From positions 3,162,001-3,226,000 of the forward strand of contig JAOVFP010000010.1 of assembly GCA_025738555.1 (NCBI GenBank): DNA of 64,000 bases. Direction: 5' to 3'. The notes beneath the pieces are model-generated. The model saw only the letters and a list, made by a program, of their open reading frames with translations, was not told where the DNA came from and searched no databases. Within the stretch, counting starts at the first letter, position 1. The number at the start of each line of letters is the position of its first letter. The DNA comes from Cyathus striatus (lineage: Eukaryota > Basidiomycota > Agaricomycetes > Agaricales > Nidulariaceae). This document shows positions 36,862-48,304 of this stretch, one piece after another. The position numbers and the translations under genes are program-made.

Positions 36862-36950
36862 TTGATTGGCCCATTGGCGCTTTCGGAATAAGTGCCAGTC
36901 ATGTGACCATGTTGAGGGTTCAATTCTGCAAAGATGCAATCTTATTTTAC
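36862..36950 (+). other. tRNA-like block in E-e
   Basis: GGCCCATTGGCGCTTTCGGA begins a block with an anticodon-arm-like hairpin (GGCGCTT / AAGTGCC) and a B-box-like GGGTTCAATTCT about 60 nt on. It lies just inside the gene A-side subterminal repeats and points to that end, as does the 53562-53640 block of E-g. Probably a SINE or tRNA-derived module rather than an active tRNA. Confidence 0.45.
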
Positions 36951-36959
36951 ACTGATAAC

Positions 36960-37284
36960 TTATACAAATATAAGTGATAGTCAGATGATAGTCAGGTAAA
37001 ATTGTATCAATCAACTCTCAGATTAGTATCTGATACTAGATTGAATAAGAGTAAGGTGATAGTAAGGTGAGAGTAAGGTGAGACTTGTGATTTTTCTAAT
37101 TTTGTATGTAATTATAATCTGACTATCAACTGACTCTCACCTGACTTTCACCTGATTCTATGAGAGTCTCACCTGAGTCTCAACTAAGTCTCATCTTACT
37201 ATCAATCTACTCTCTGATACTATCAACTGACTCTCAACTGACTCTGATAGTCAGTTAAAACATGTGGCTAAGTATCACAACCTC
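36960..37284. repeat. Subterminal region of E-e, gene A side
   Basis: Repeats of GATAGTCAGATGATAGTCAG and GAGAGTAAGGTG, ending at the terminus. The reverse complement of this whole block forms the left 340 bases of E-d (16245-16590). Confidence 0.85.
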
Positions 37285-37315
37285 CACATTTAGAGCAATT
37301 CAGATCACATCAAAG

Positions 37316-40300
37316 TAAGGCTATGCATGGATGGCCAGTATCTGAATACCCACAGATATTATCCGAATTTAGTCAAACTCAGATGGGTCTGGATGATTTC
37401 CCATGGGTGTTTGGGTATTTTTAGCTTATTCAAGGCACCCATCTAAATTTAGTGCCTGTGTATTCCCACTCCGACTTAAACATGTTCAGGGTCGCCTGGA
37501 TATGTTAATTCTGTCCAAATAGACTAGTTCCCTCCCCTTTCTGCCTCTTTCCCACTTGATTTTTGTAAATACCACTTTGTCCCTTCACTTATAATTGCAA
37601 AAAAAAGGCATTTTATTACACTATAATGCCACCAAGAGGACCTAGGCGTGGATCTCGTGGTAGAGGTGCTACTAGAGGATCCAAAGCATCCACCCCTGTA
37701 GGAAGTAATCAGGGAACACCAATTCCAAGTAGGCCAGTCACTCCTGAAAAATCTCAAAACCCATCACCAGCCCATATTCCTCCACCATATACTCCAACTG
37801 GTTCTGATGATGACATCAGAACTGGATATATTCCGTCATCTTACCCAGTACTGCTATCTCCAATAAAGCAGAAGAAGCATGCCATTGCAGTGTCAGTGAG
37901 GGATATGATAGATGTGGAGGTGTGGGATAAGCCAGATGATGAGATTATTAGTGTGTACCTTGTAATCATCTTTGAATGCTCAAGAATTAATATAAAATGC
38001 AGAGGCTTCCTTTTCTAAATTCAAATCACCAGTCTATAATTATTATTATGTATCATTGGACTGTTGTACTGCCAATGGAGGCCACAAGATATTCTTTATC
38101 TTTACATGCAAAACACATCCTGGTGCTGGTCCTACATTGCATAATCTTCAACATTGAGAGCGTATGGATACTGATCATGGCACAAAGAATTTAAAAACTA
38201 GCATGGAAAGTTGTGAGAGATATCAGTGAGAGGAGGCACATTCATCTGCACTATTTATCAGATGCAGGTTCAAATGCTACACCCAGGGACCAAGCTACCA
38301 TCTCATGATACTATCCAAAGAGACACTATTTATCTTTTCAAAGTAATGTCACTTCATGTTCAGCAGTACTTTCAGGTGTGTTTTATTTATTATTTATTTA
38401 CTGAGATCTAATATATAATTTAATACCAGCTTCTCAACTCTACATTTCATGTTGCTCTTGATGGCTGGACTGCTTCAATCACTGCATCATTTCTTGGACT
38501 TGTTATTGTATGGGTAGAGAATGGAGAACTTCACCATGCTATTATTGATTTTATTTGGTAAATATTATTTTATGCAAATATTAATATAAATCTAATAACT
38601 AAAATTCAGATTAAAACAAAAACACACTGGAAAGTATCTTGCTAAGGAGCTTGCTGCATGTTTAAAATGCTATGGGATTGAAAAACTTGTATGCTATTAT
38701 TCATATTATTTATATTTTTTATTCTTTACTTAACACATTATTAGCTTCTGTTTGTTACTATGGACAATGCCAGTAATTGCAACAAGCTAGTTGAAATTTT
38801 GCCACAGTATATTCCAATATTCCGTGGTACATCAGCACGTGTTCGTTGCACCACTCATATTTTAAATCTTGTTGCCAAGGTAAATATATTATTTAAGCTT
38901 GAATATTATTGATATAATCACTTTAGAGCTTTATGTCTTTCTTTTTCAAAAAGCGCTCTTCAAAGAAGACTACCAATGTATCTGATGATAGGTTGGTAGT
39001 TGAGTATGAAGATATTGATGCTAATGAAATTATCAATGAGGAGCTTGAAATTGATGATTCAACAGCTGAAAATGACGATGGACATGGTCTTTACAATTAT
39101 GAAGTTGCTGCTACCCTTTATGAGCAGGCCATTCAAATTATGCATAGGCAGAGTATCATTGTTTCAGCAGCTGAAATGAAGGAAGCCTTACAATTAATGC
39201 CAAAGGTGAGTGGAATAATCTAAATTTATTCAAGTACTCATTAATTTCAAGGTTTCAGGTCTTGCTCGCCACATCAATGATTCTCCTACATTGCGTGAAG
39301 AGTTTAATCAATTGATCCAAAGGAATAATCAGTTGAATAGATCAAAATGGACTCTTGATCGACATGTAGCTACTCACTGGAATTCTGATTTTCAATGCTT
39401 AGTATCGTGCAAGTATTTCCAAAAGGAAGTGGAGCAAATTACTGCTATATCAAAGCATGGCCTCACTAGTTACCAGCTTTCTGCTAATCAGTGGAGTCTT
39501 CTCAAGGATCTGATTGATGCACTTGAAGTACATTTTTATTTTTAAATTATATGATTTTTTTACATTTTGCTCTAGATTTTTAAGGAGGCCACAGATCTCT
39601 TTTCTCAAAAAGATGTTCCATTGATTATGGATGTCTTGCCAATTTTTTTTGATATTCGGCTTTCACTCACCAATATTCTGATGGATAAGAAGAATTGCAT
39701 TTGCCCAATTCTGAAGGTTGCTGCAAAAGCAGCATTACTGATGATTGAGAAATACACCATTTTGACTTCAGAGTCTGAGGTGTATTATATTGCAATAGGT
39801 GAGTTGGTTTTATACTGTTAAGTTTAATTTTTTCTAATTTATAATATAGTTATGTGTCCTGATCAAAAATTGGATTGGTTTAAGGAGTGTGACTATCATG
39901 ATGAGCAGATTGAGGAGATCAAAGACATGGTTGTCAAACAATGGACTCAAAACTATGAACTTGATGGGGATGAGGAACCATATGATGGAGAGACACAGGT
40001 TTTATTCATACTTTTCTATTCATTAAATAATATTCATGTGTAACTTTCCAGAAATCTCTGGGTCGATAGGAAAATAATGTACAGGATATGGGAGGGTATT
40101 TGAAGTATTGGACTTTTACTTCTAAAAGCCAACCTTCAGTATCACATATGGCTTTAGATTATTGCAGTGCACCTGGTATGTCATTATTGATTTGGATTTG
40201 GATTATATAATTCATTATATTACATAGCCTCCAGTGTGGATGCAGAATGTGTATTTTCAACTGGTTGCCGACAAATCAATTTTATGCAGCACAGCATGAC

Positions 40301-40878
40301 CTCCAATACATTTAGAGCAAAAATGGCACTTGGATCCTGGTCTGATGGTCCTCTTTTTCCTGGCATTGAGAAGGTTGCATCAATGCTGGCAAACAAGAGT
40401 AGTTCAGCTAAAGTGGATGTGACAATAGCTGAGCAAGACTCAGAGCTGGCTGAAAATGTAGTTGATCCTGATTTATCATTATCAGGAGAAGATTTTAACT
40501 GGGGAAACATGCCTGACACAAGTAGTGATAGTGAGTCATGATTAACTGCTAAAACTTGAGGAATATTTGTAATTGTAGCACCAATTTCGCTTTATTCGCT
40601 TTTTCTGTACATGTATTCTGTATCTTATTTATCTAAATTTACTCTCCTGAATTTTACGAGTCCAACGGTAAAAAGATCATGAAATTTGATTAAGAATTGA
40701 AGTAGATACAGTATACTGAAATACAGCAGATACAATAATTTCAATTATATAAACTCTAGCATGGATTAGCATAGGTGGGTGCCAAATATCCATAATAATT
40801 GTCGATCCATACCCATATCCGGTGGGTAGCCATAATTCGGATTACGGATAGTGGTGGATCAACCCATGCACAGGCCTA
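37316..40878 (+). mobile_element. hAT element, full length with perfect 8-bp duplication
   Basis: CATCAAAG flanks both sides (37308-37315 and 40879-40886). Termini are TAAGGCTATGCATGGATGG and, inward from the right, TAGGCCTGTGCATGGGTTG. The element contains one spliced transposase gene. It sits 31 bp from the right end of E-e, in the same satellite unit. Confidence 0.93.
37626..40541 (+). CDS. hAT transposase, multi-exon, probably inactivated by one stop
   Basis: Cut-and-paste transposase acting in the nucleus on its own ends. The start MPPRGPRRGSRGRGATRGSK leads into a Pro/Ser-rich N-terminus. A weak BED-like region follows (about 38050-38230; visible in another frame, so boundaries are unsure), then TKLPSHDTIQRDTIYLFKVM (about 38300), STFHVALDGWTASITASFLG (first catalytic Asp, about 38450), LLFVTMDNASNCNKLVEILP (second Asp, about 38760), CTTHILNLVAK, RHVATHWNSDFQCL (about 39370) and the C-terminal dimerisation segment SSVDAECVFSTGC with SNTFRAKMALGSWSDGP (40230-40350). 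Short introns lie near 38560-38610, 38690-38745, 38880-38925, 39206-39252, 39545-39577, 39800-39848 and 40000-40050. A TAG after KSLGR (about 40068) is in frame unless spliced out. Confidence 0.85.
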
Positions 40879-41090
40879 CATCAAAGATGTACTATTAATG
40901 TAGAACTTTCATAGCATACACACCTTTAGAGCATTCACATCCTATTAATGTATAGCTTGCACAGCATACACACCTTTAGAGCATTCACATCCTATTAATG
41001 TAAGACTTACACAGCATACACATCTTTAGAGCCTTCACATTACATCAAAGATGTACTATTAATGTACTACTTGTACAGCATACTTTGTGC
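40879..41090. repeat. Satellite units, about 60 bp
   Basis: Three to four copies of CCTATTAATGTA...TTGCACAGCATACACACC / TTTAGAGCATTCACAT. These are the uninterrupted counterparts of the units split by E-e and by the hAT element. Confidence 0.8.
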
Positions 41091-41099
41091 ACTCATTAT

Positions 41100-43470
41100 T
41101 ATAGTAGTCTAAGGGACATGATATAAGATTCTGCATAGCTCAGTCTGATATGAGTGTACAAATCTGATTTAATTTCAGTTGGACTTGAGGTAGTTAATAC
41201 TATCTATTTGTGTATAGAACGTAAAAATAAACGATGTGTATATATACAAACTCAATAAATCTGCGGGTGGCTGCGGGAATGTGTAGGATATATTGTTATG
41301 TATAGTGCATTACATAGTATCTTGAATAGCCTATCCAGAGCGGCTTAATAAATGATGTATAATGAGATATAAATCATGTGAAACGAAGATATGTACTTGC
41401 TATAGAATATATAAAAATTACTTGATAGCATGTGGGGTAAAAACAATAAACTATTTATATCTTCGTGGGAATTAATGCTAGTATGCCACTATTTTTTTAT
41501 TGGCACTGGGTAATCTCAGCTTTAATACAAAATATTATGCATAATTTTTGAATAGTTGAAACAATTACTAGTTCAATATTTGTGATTATGTACACCTGCA
41601 ATATATATAATTTCACTTCCAATTATCTATACTCACAATATACTTAATCTGGTCTATAATTATGGCATAGAATTATGTACATTTGGAGCATATTTAATCT
41701 GATCACAATGACCAGCCATTGAGTCCCATCACACCAGTCATTGGTCTATGAAATTATGTATGTTTGCAGTGTACTTAATGTGGTCTCAATGACCAGTCAT
41801 TGGTCATGTCACACCAGTCATTGGTCTCATCATACCAGTTGTTGAGTCACATTACACCAGTTGTTGAGTCATATTACACCAGTTGTTGGTTATATCGCAC
41901 CAGTTGTTGGTCACATAACACCAGATGTTGGTCCATGTTAATGTAAGAAATTATATATGTTCCAAGTGTACTTAATCTGATATATATTATGGCATAGAAT
42001 TATGTACATTTGGAGCATACTTAATCTGGCCACAATGACCAGTCACTGAGTCATGTCACACCAATTATTGATAATGTCACACCAGTTGTTGGTCATGTCA
42101 CACTAGTTATTTGTGACTACTTGTTGTACTATATGATCAATCATTGGTCTATGAAATTATGTATGCTTGGAATGTACTTAATCTGATTCATGTTAAGGTA
42201 TGAAATTATATATGTAACAAGCATACTTAATCTTGTTACATAATATTAGTCATTTGTAGAAATTATCATAGCTCAGTATAGAATGAAGGTACAAATCTGA
42301 TTTAATTTCAGTTGAACTTGGCTTATGTAATGCTATCTATTTGTGTATGAGGCATTAAAATAAACAGTGTGTATGTATAAAAATTCCATAAATCTATGGG
42401 TGTCTATAAGTATATATGGGGTATATTGTTATATATAGTGATTGACATACTATTATGAATAGCCTATCTGGAGTGGCCTAATAAGTGACATATACTGAGA
42501 TAAAAATAATGTGAGACAATTATATGTACTTGCTATAGAATATAAAAAATTACTTGATAGCATGTGGGGTATAAACAATAATCTATTTATATCTTCGTGG
42601 GAATTAATGCTACTATGCCACTATTTTTTATTGGGCACTGGGTAATCTTCAGCTTTAATACAAAATACTATACATAATTTTTAGTTCAATATTTTTGATT
42701 ATGTACACATATTGATAAGACTTTGGTAACCTTGGTAGGACTTTGGTAGATAGCTCTAGTATATAAGCACTCTTCATCTAATACTTGCCAACAAGTTTCC
42801 TCCTCATTTGTACTTGACTTTATTTATTTAGCTTGCTTGGGATTATGTATGTCTGGCTTGTATATAATTTGGACTTCTGTTAAAAATCAGTGTAAGGTTG
42901 GTGGTGTAACACCAGTTGTTGATCACATCACACCATTCATTGAGTCACATAACACCAGTTGTTGGTCACATCACACCAGTTTTTGGTCACACTATACCAG
43001 TTGTTGGTCATATCACACTATGGCATAGCAAGTGGGGTATAAACAATAAACTATTTATATCTTCATGGGAATTAATGCTAGTATGCCACTTTTTTTTTGG
43101 AACACCAGGTAATCTTCAGCTTTAATACAAAAAATTATACATAATTTTTAAACAGTTGGAAAAATTACTAGTTCAATATTTTTGATTATGTACACATATT
43201 GGTAAGACTTTGGTAGATATTTCCAGTATATAAGTATCCTGTATCTAGTAGTTGCCAATAAGTTTCCCCCCCCATTTGTATCTATCTCTGTGCTTGTGTT
43301 TGACTTTATCTATTCAGCTTGCATGAAATAATGTATGTCTGGCTCATATATAATTTGGACTTCTGTCAAAAATCAGTGTGACATCAGTGGTGTCACACCA
43401 TTCATTGGTCACATCACACCAGTCATTGGTCACAACAAATGGTCACAGAACTTGGTCCACATTGCTTCAT
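41100..43470. repeat. Tandemly duplicated 1.1-kb region with short arrays, no gene
   Basis: 41150-42260 is repeated from 42265 (offset about 1130). A third partial copy of GTATAAACAATAAACTATTT lies at 43032 (earlier copies 41434 and 42565). Inside are arrays of CACACCAGTTGTTGGTCA (41700-42110, 42895-43020 and 43380-43450) and many AATTATGTATG...CATACTTAAT palindromes. No open frame has coding character. Confidence 0.7.
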
Positions 43471-45229
43471 AATATATATACCTGAAGCTTAGAGATATCA
43501 CATAGAGACCTTCCCAGTGTCACAGTAGAGATTGGATAAAAAAACAGGGACATTCACATGATGTTTTCACCTGATAGAATTCTGGAGGACCTACACCAAA
43601 CACAGCCAGAATGGTCACTTTGGCAGATTATTGCCAATGCATTTTTAATAGACCCCATTACAGCTAAGCAGCAGTTACAGGAAGAGTGCAGATCTATATG
43701 GGACATTATAACTAATCACACCATAAACCTTCATATCTGGAATGATTATTAATGATCACTGTCATATAGATCAAATTGTGTTCAAGTATGTTCTCTGCTA
43801 TGTATATCATTCTATATTGATCAACTATTATCAGACATTAAAAATGTTATATCATATGGCCTACTATTACTGGTGTGATGTCTGATTTTATGAGCTGGAG
43901 ATGAAGGAGCTGGGAATACGGGATTCAACATATGAGATTGCAAGGGATTATGGCTTTTATGTTTAACTATATATGCTATGTGAAATGTGAAATAAAAGAT
44001 GTCAGCCATATCATAGCTTGCATTCATGATATATATATATCCCTAAGTTTTTGATGGCATGTGATAGTATATATGTTCTGAACACATATAAGAAGACTCA
44101 TTTCTCCCCAATATTATCCAACATGGACACCCATTTGCAACCTGTATGTGCACTCATCATTGACAAATCACAATACTGACAATATTTTAGAATGAGCAAG
44201 AAGGTTGGAAGTCATTTCCATTTATGTCCAACAAATTTATATACCCCATTGGTTGGATTGATGAAAGTAAATCATTGGCACAAGCACTTGGACAGTTATA
44301 CCATTGGAGAGACTGTTTTGAGTGCTTTGAGCCAAAGAGGTTCTCCATAAATATTGAATAAAAGTGTGGATATCTGCATCTATGTTTTATCCCCAACATG
44401 ATTAGGGAACCATTTGATGTCAAAATCAATGAAAGTGTTATTTGGGATATGATCAAGAACCCCCACTTTGATGGATATATTTCACATAATGGGTGTGTCA
44501 TACATTCTTCTGGACCTGAGCAGTTACTTGTAAGTATCATTCCCATGCATATAAATATCATACTTATATATTCAAGGAATTATGCAAACATTACAAGGAC
44601 ACATATATAATGTGGTGTGGTGTATGCAGATGGGAAATCCAAGTGGAACAGATTGAAAATTCTCTGACAACATATGAGGTGGCTCAATGGAATTATCTTG
44701 CTAATTAAATATAATTGTATTTCTGTATAAATTTACACCATTTTAAGAGCTATTTAGTGTATTGTTGAATGGTGATGTTTGTGTCATGTAGAGTACTGAT
44801 ATAATCTGAATAGTAAATATGGTTTGCAATATCAAGTAGCCTAACTGTATAGTACACTACTCATTATACTGACTTTTTGAGAGCTTTGGGTTTGAAACCT
44901 GCTTTTCATTCAAGTTTATTGGATACTAATATAATGTGAGCAGTCGACTTGCTTAGAATAGCAAGTGGCTACAAGAGAAAAACTAGAAATCAATATTAGT
45001 TTGTAACATTGATGAAAACTTGGCTTATAATTGAACAATTCTTCAATAGCTAGAGGTGTTGATGCTCTTCATACTTAAGCCTCAAGGTTTGAGGTAGCCT
45101 GTAAGGATTCAGCTATAAAAGAGGCAATTTTCCAATATCATAATGCCTGCATAATATACAAAGACTGGGTCTTACTGGTATAGTTCAACATGTGCATGCT
45201 CTCATATTGTCAGAACCCAATAAAGATAC
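43471..45229. other. Unassigned region with short broken frames
   Basis: A plus-strand frame at 43558-43752 begins MMFSPDRILEDLHQTQPEWS and looks like protein (WSLWQIIANAFLI, CRSIWDII). Downstream, 44190-44560 gives short fragments in alternating frames (MIREPFDVKINESVIWDMIK at 44398). These could be pieces of one old transposon gene. I do not recognise the family. Confidence 0.3.
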
Positions 45230-45237
45230 AAATGTGT

Positions 45238-46929
45238 GAGCTCTTTACACTTAGCCAGGTGTTCTGTACGGATCCGCGCAGAATCCGTGCGGAATCCGTA
45301 CGGAATTTTTGGAATCTGTGCGGAATCTGCACAGATTTTTTTCTTTTTGGCAGAGGTTTTTTTGGGTCTGTACAGATTCTGCACAGATTCCACACAGAAT
45401 CAAAAATTCCGTGCGGATTCCGCAGAATTCCGCATTACAGACCTGAAAAATTCTGTACAGATTCTGTACAGAATCTTATTATACTTATTTCCTTATAGAA
45501 AATTACAATAGAAAATTGTGTGATACTAAGCACTAAGTGTGACACTCTCCATTAAGCGTGACACTAAGGGTTAAGCGTGACACTATACATTGATTGTGAC
45601 ACTAAGGGTTAAGCGTGACACTAAGTGTTGAGTGTGACACTATAGGTTGAGTGTGACACTAAGTGTTGAGTGTGACACTCTGCATTAAGTATGACACTAA
45701 GGGTTGAGTGTGACACTAAGGGTTGAATGTGACACTATGTGTTAAGCGTGACACTAAGGGTTGAATGTGACACTATGTGTTAAGCGTGACACTAAGGGTT
45801 GAGTGTGACACTAAGTTTTGAGTGTGACACTAAGGGTTGAGTGTGACACTAAGTTTTGAGTGTGACACTAAGGGTTAAGTGTGATACTAAGTGTTGAGTG
45901 TGACACTAAGGGTTAAGCGTGACACTAAGGGTTGAGTGTGACACTAAGCATTGAGTGTGACACTAAGCATTGAGTGTGACACTAAGCATTGAGTGTGACA
46001 CTAAGCATTGAGTGTGACACTAAGCATTGAGTGTGACACTAAGGGTTAAGCGTGACACTAAGGGTTGAGTGTGACACTAAGCATTGAGTGTGACACTAAG
46101 GGTTGAATGTGACACTAAGTGTTAAGTGTGACACTAAGGGTTGAGTATGACACTAAGTGTTAAGTGTGACACTAAGCATTGAGTGTGACACTAAGGGTTG
46201 AGTGTGACACTAAGCATTGAGTGTGACACTAAGGGTTGAGTGTGACACTAAGCATTGAGTGTGACACTAAGGGTTGAGTCTGACACTAAGCATTGAGTGT
46301 GACACTAAGGGTTGAGTCTGACACTAAGGGTTGAATGTGACACTAAGCATTGAGTGTGACACTATGCATTGAGTGTGACACTATGCATTGAGTGTGACAC
46401 TAAGCGTTGAGTGTGACACTCTGCATTAAGCATGACACTATGCATTGAGTGTGACACTATGCATTAAGCATGACACTATACATTAAGTGTGATACTAAGT
46501 GTTGAGTGTGACACTATGCATTAAGCATGAAACTATACATTAAGTGTGATACTAAGTGTTGAGTGTGACACTATACATTAAGCATGACACTAAGTGTTGA
46601 GTGTGACACTATGCATTGAGTGTGATACTATATATTGAGTGTATCACAGATTTCATGTAGTGTCACACTTGACACCTGTGACAAGGCAGCAATGCATGAA
46701 TCCACACAGAATCCATATAGAATAATCACCTCTAATAATAATAATAGCTAGTATATAAATTCTGTATGGTATCTATACAGGTCTGTACAGGTCTGTATGG
46801 ATCTGCATGGAATCCGCACGGATCCGTACGGAATTTTCGGATTCTGTGTGGATTCTGTGCGGATTCCATACGGATCTGTGCGGATCCGTACAGATCCGTA
46901 CAGACCTCTTGGGGGAGTGTAAATTACTG
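45238..46929. mobile_element. E-f, 1.7-kb non-autonomous element with 20-bp satellite core
   Basis: A perfect 8-bp duplication AAATGTGT flanks it (45230-45237 and 46930-46937). The left end is GAGCTCTTTACACTTAGCC and the right end, inward, is CAGTAATTTACACTCCCCC. The arms hold inverted CGGATCCGTACGGAATTTT-type repeats that still contain many CG pairs. The centre is a long tandem array. No gene is present. Confidence 0.9.
45525..46645. repeat. Tandem array, period about 20 bp, roughly 55 units
   Basis: Units of GTGTGACACTAAGGGTTGA with variants (GCATTGA, TGTTGA, CATTAAGC) follow without unique spacers. A shorter array of the same unit is in E-h (60655-60940), and E-b has a related unit. Confidence 0.92.
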
Positions 46930-46937
46930 AAATGTGT

Positions 46938-48300
46938 GAAGATGTATCATATGTAAGTAGAATGACTATTTCTTGGAATGAATAGAACAAGATAAATAAA
47001 AGAAACAAGCTCAGTGTCTCCAAACCAACTATACAACATCATTCCTGAGAGGAATCCACAGTGCTGATATAAAGATGATAACCACTCATCCCCAAAAGTG
47101 GATGCAGTGGTCCAAGTGGCAAGTACAGCATGACACAGTGGAGATGTTGGAGTCAAAACATTGTCTTGTCACATTGATGTGTCATATTTCTAAATTATTT
47201 GGATAGTATAAAAGAGTGTTGTCAAGCATCTAACTGTGTGATGCAATAAAAAAGCAGAACAAAATAGAATAGAAAGAGTGAGCAATACAAGAAAGGATAT
47301 ATAAGAAACACATTCCCTAGTTCTCAACATATGACCCTCCTTTCCATCATGTGATAATGTTGAGTAAGAAACAACAATGGTAAAACCCAGTCACAATTCT
47401 TGATCTTTCTTTGAGGTAATGCCTGGGGCTTGAGGAATGGTGAAGAGGGGAATAGCAAGTGACAAGAGCTTGAGGTAAATGAAGGTCAGCTGACTTTATT
47501 TAGCAGAGACATGTTTGGCAATGACAATGAACTTGCTATGTCTCACAGTCCTATTATCAAAGGCTCAAGGAAGTGTCCTTAGGGAAGATAATGAATAATT
47601 AGAATTAAGAAATAAAATGTAGTATAGCTGAACAACACATTTTTATAATGAATAATGGGAAACTAATGGAATAAAATGGAATTGGTACAACACCTCATCC
47701 ACCCATGGTCCAACCACCCCCTCCAAATCATGCTAGTAGTGTGGTGATGTGCTGTGAATAAACCTGGAATGTAATATTATTGCACTTTTTAATTCATAGT
47801 TTATTATTGAATGTGGAAGGTCATATATTTGTGTCTAATAACTTCTGTCTTCAAGACTATTTTCAATACTTCATTATTGAAGGTGACTGGTGGCATTTTC
47901 CCATCCAATGCAAATATCACAGGCTCAGGCTCTGAATCTTATAACCCATTCCAGAATAGGACTTGGCTTTACAGAAACAAATTTTCTTCATCCTTTGTAT
48001 TATATATTGGTGAAGCTACAGGAGATACTGTTGGAATATGCACTGGTGACAGCAATAACAATCTCCCTTCAAGCTACTGTTCTATCTCAGCCTCAACAAG
48101 TCGCAATATGTTTCTGGATGCCAGTGGGTGTATTTGCATGACCACATAATCTTGAGATTATAGCTAAGAGTGTAGGAATGATAGTGATGGTGTATGCAAT
48201 GTATCCATTTTGAAAATGACAGTCTAAGGTGAGACCACTGTGGAAGCAATAGGGGAATCAAGAAGTGGTCAACAGGCTTCTGGGATACCAGGGAATAAAT
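46938..48300. other. No recognised gene; one 112-codon frame
   Basis: A plus-strand frame at 47811-48149 (starting MWKVIYLCLITSVFKTIFNT, with a hydrophobic start and four Cys in its second half) is open. It has no recognised domain, no visible splice sites and no paralogue in the window. The rest shows stops in all frames. Confidence 0.25.
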
Positions 48301-48304
48301 CTAC

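Larger units (their letters stand above)
27152..37284. mobile_element. E-e, 10.1-kb two-gene transposon with perfect 8-bp duplication
   Basis: The flanks are CACATTTA at 27144-27151 and 37285-37292. The left end is CTATATGTGTCACTCCCAC and the right end, inward, is GAGGTTGTGATACTTAGCC. Removing the element restores a satellite unit. Contents from left: subterminal ACTCTCACCTGACTCTC repeats (27165-27715), gene B2 and gene A2 on the minus strand with the hairpin array between them, a minisatellite split by a 2.6-kb foldback (33585-36229), a tRNA-like block (36862-36950) and a right subterminal region with GATAGTCAG repeats. E-d has the same pair of ends without genes. Confidence 0.88.

Noticed and set aside
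45202..45511. Frames with repeated FRTDSAR or CTDSTQN patterns
   Set aside because: They are translations of the inverted CGGATCC/CAGATTC arms of E-f.
45525..46645. Regular 20-bp repeats resembling a CRISPR array or telomere-like AAGGGTT units
   Set aside because: Units are contiguous with no unique spacers, lie in the centre of a transposon in a eukaryotic genome, and the repeat is not a simple TTAGGG array.
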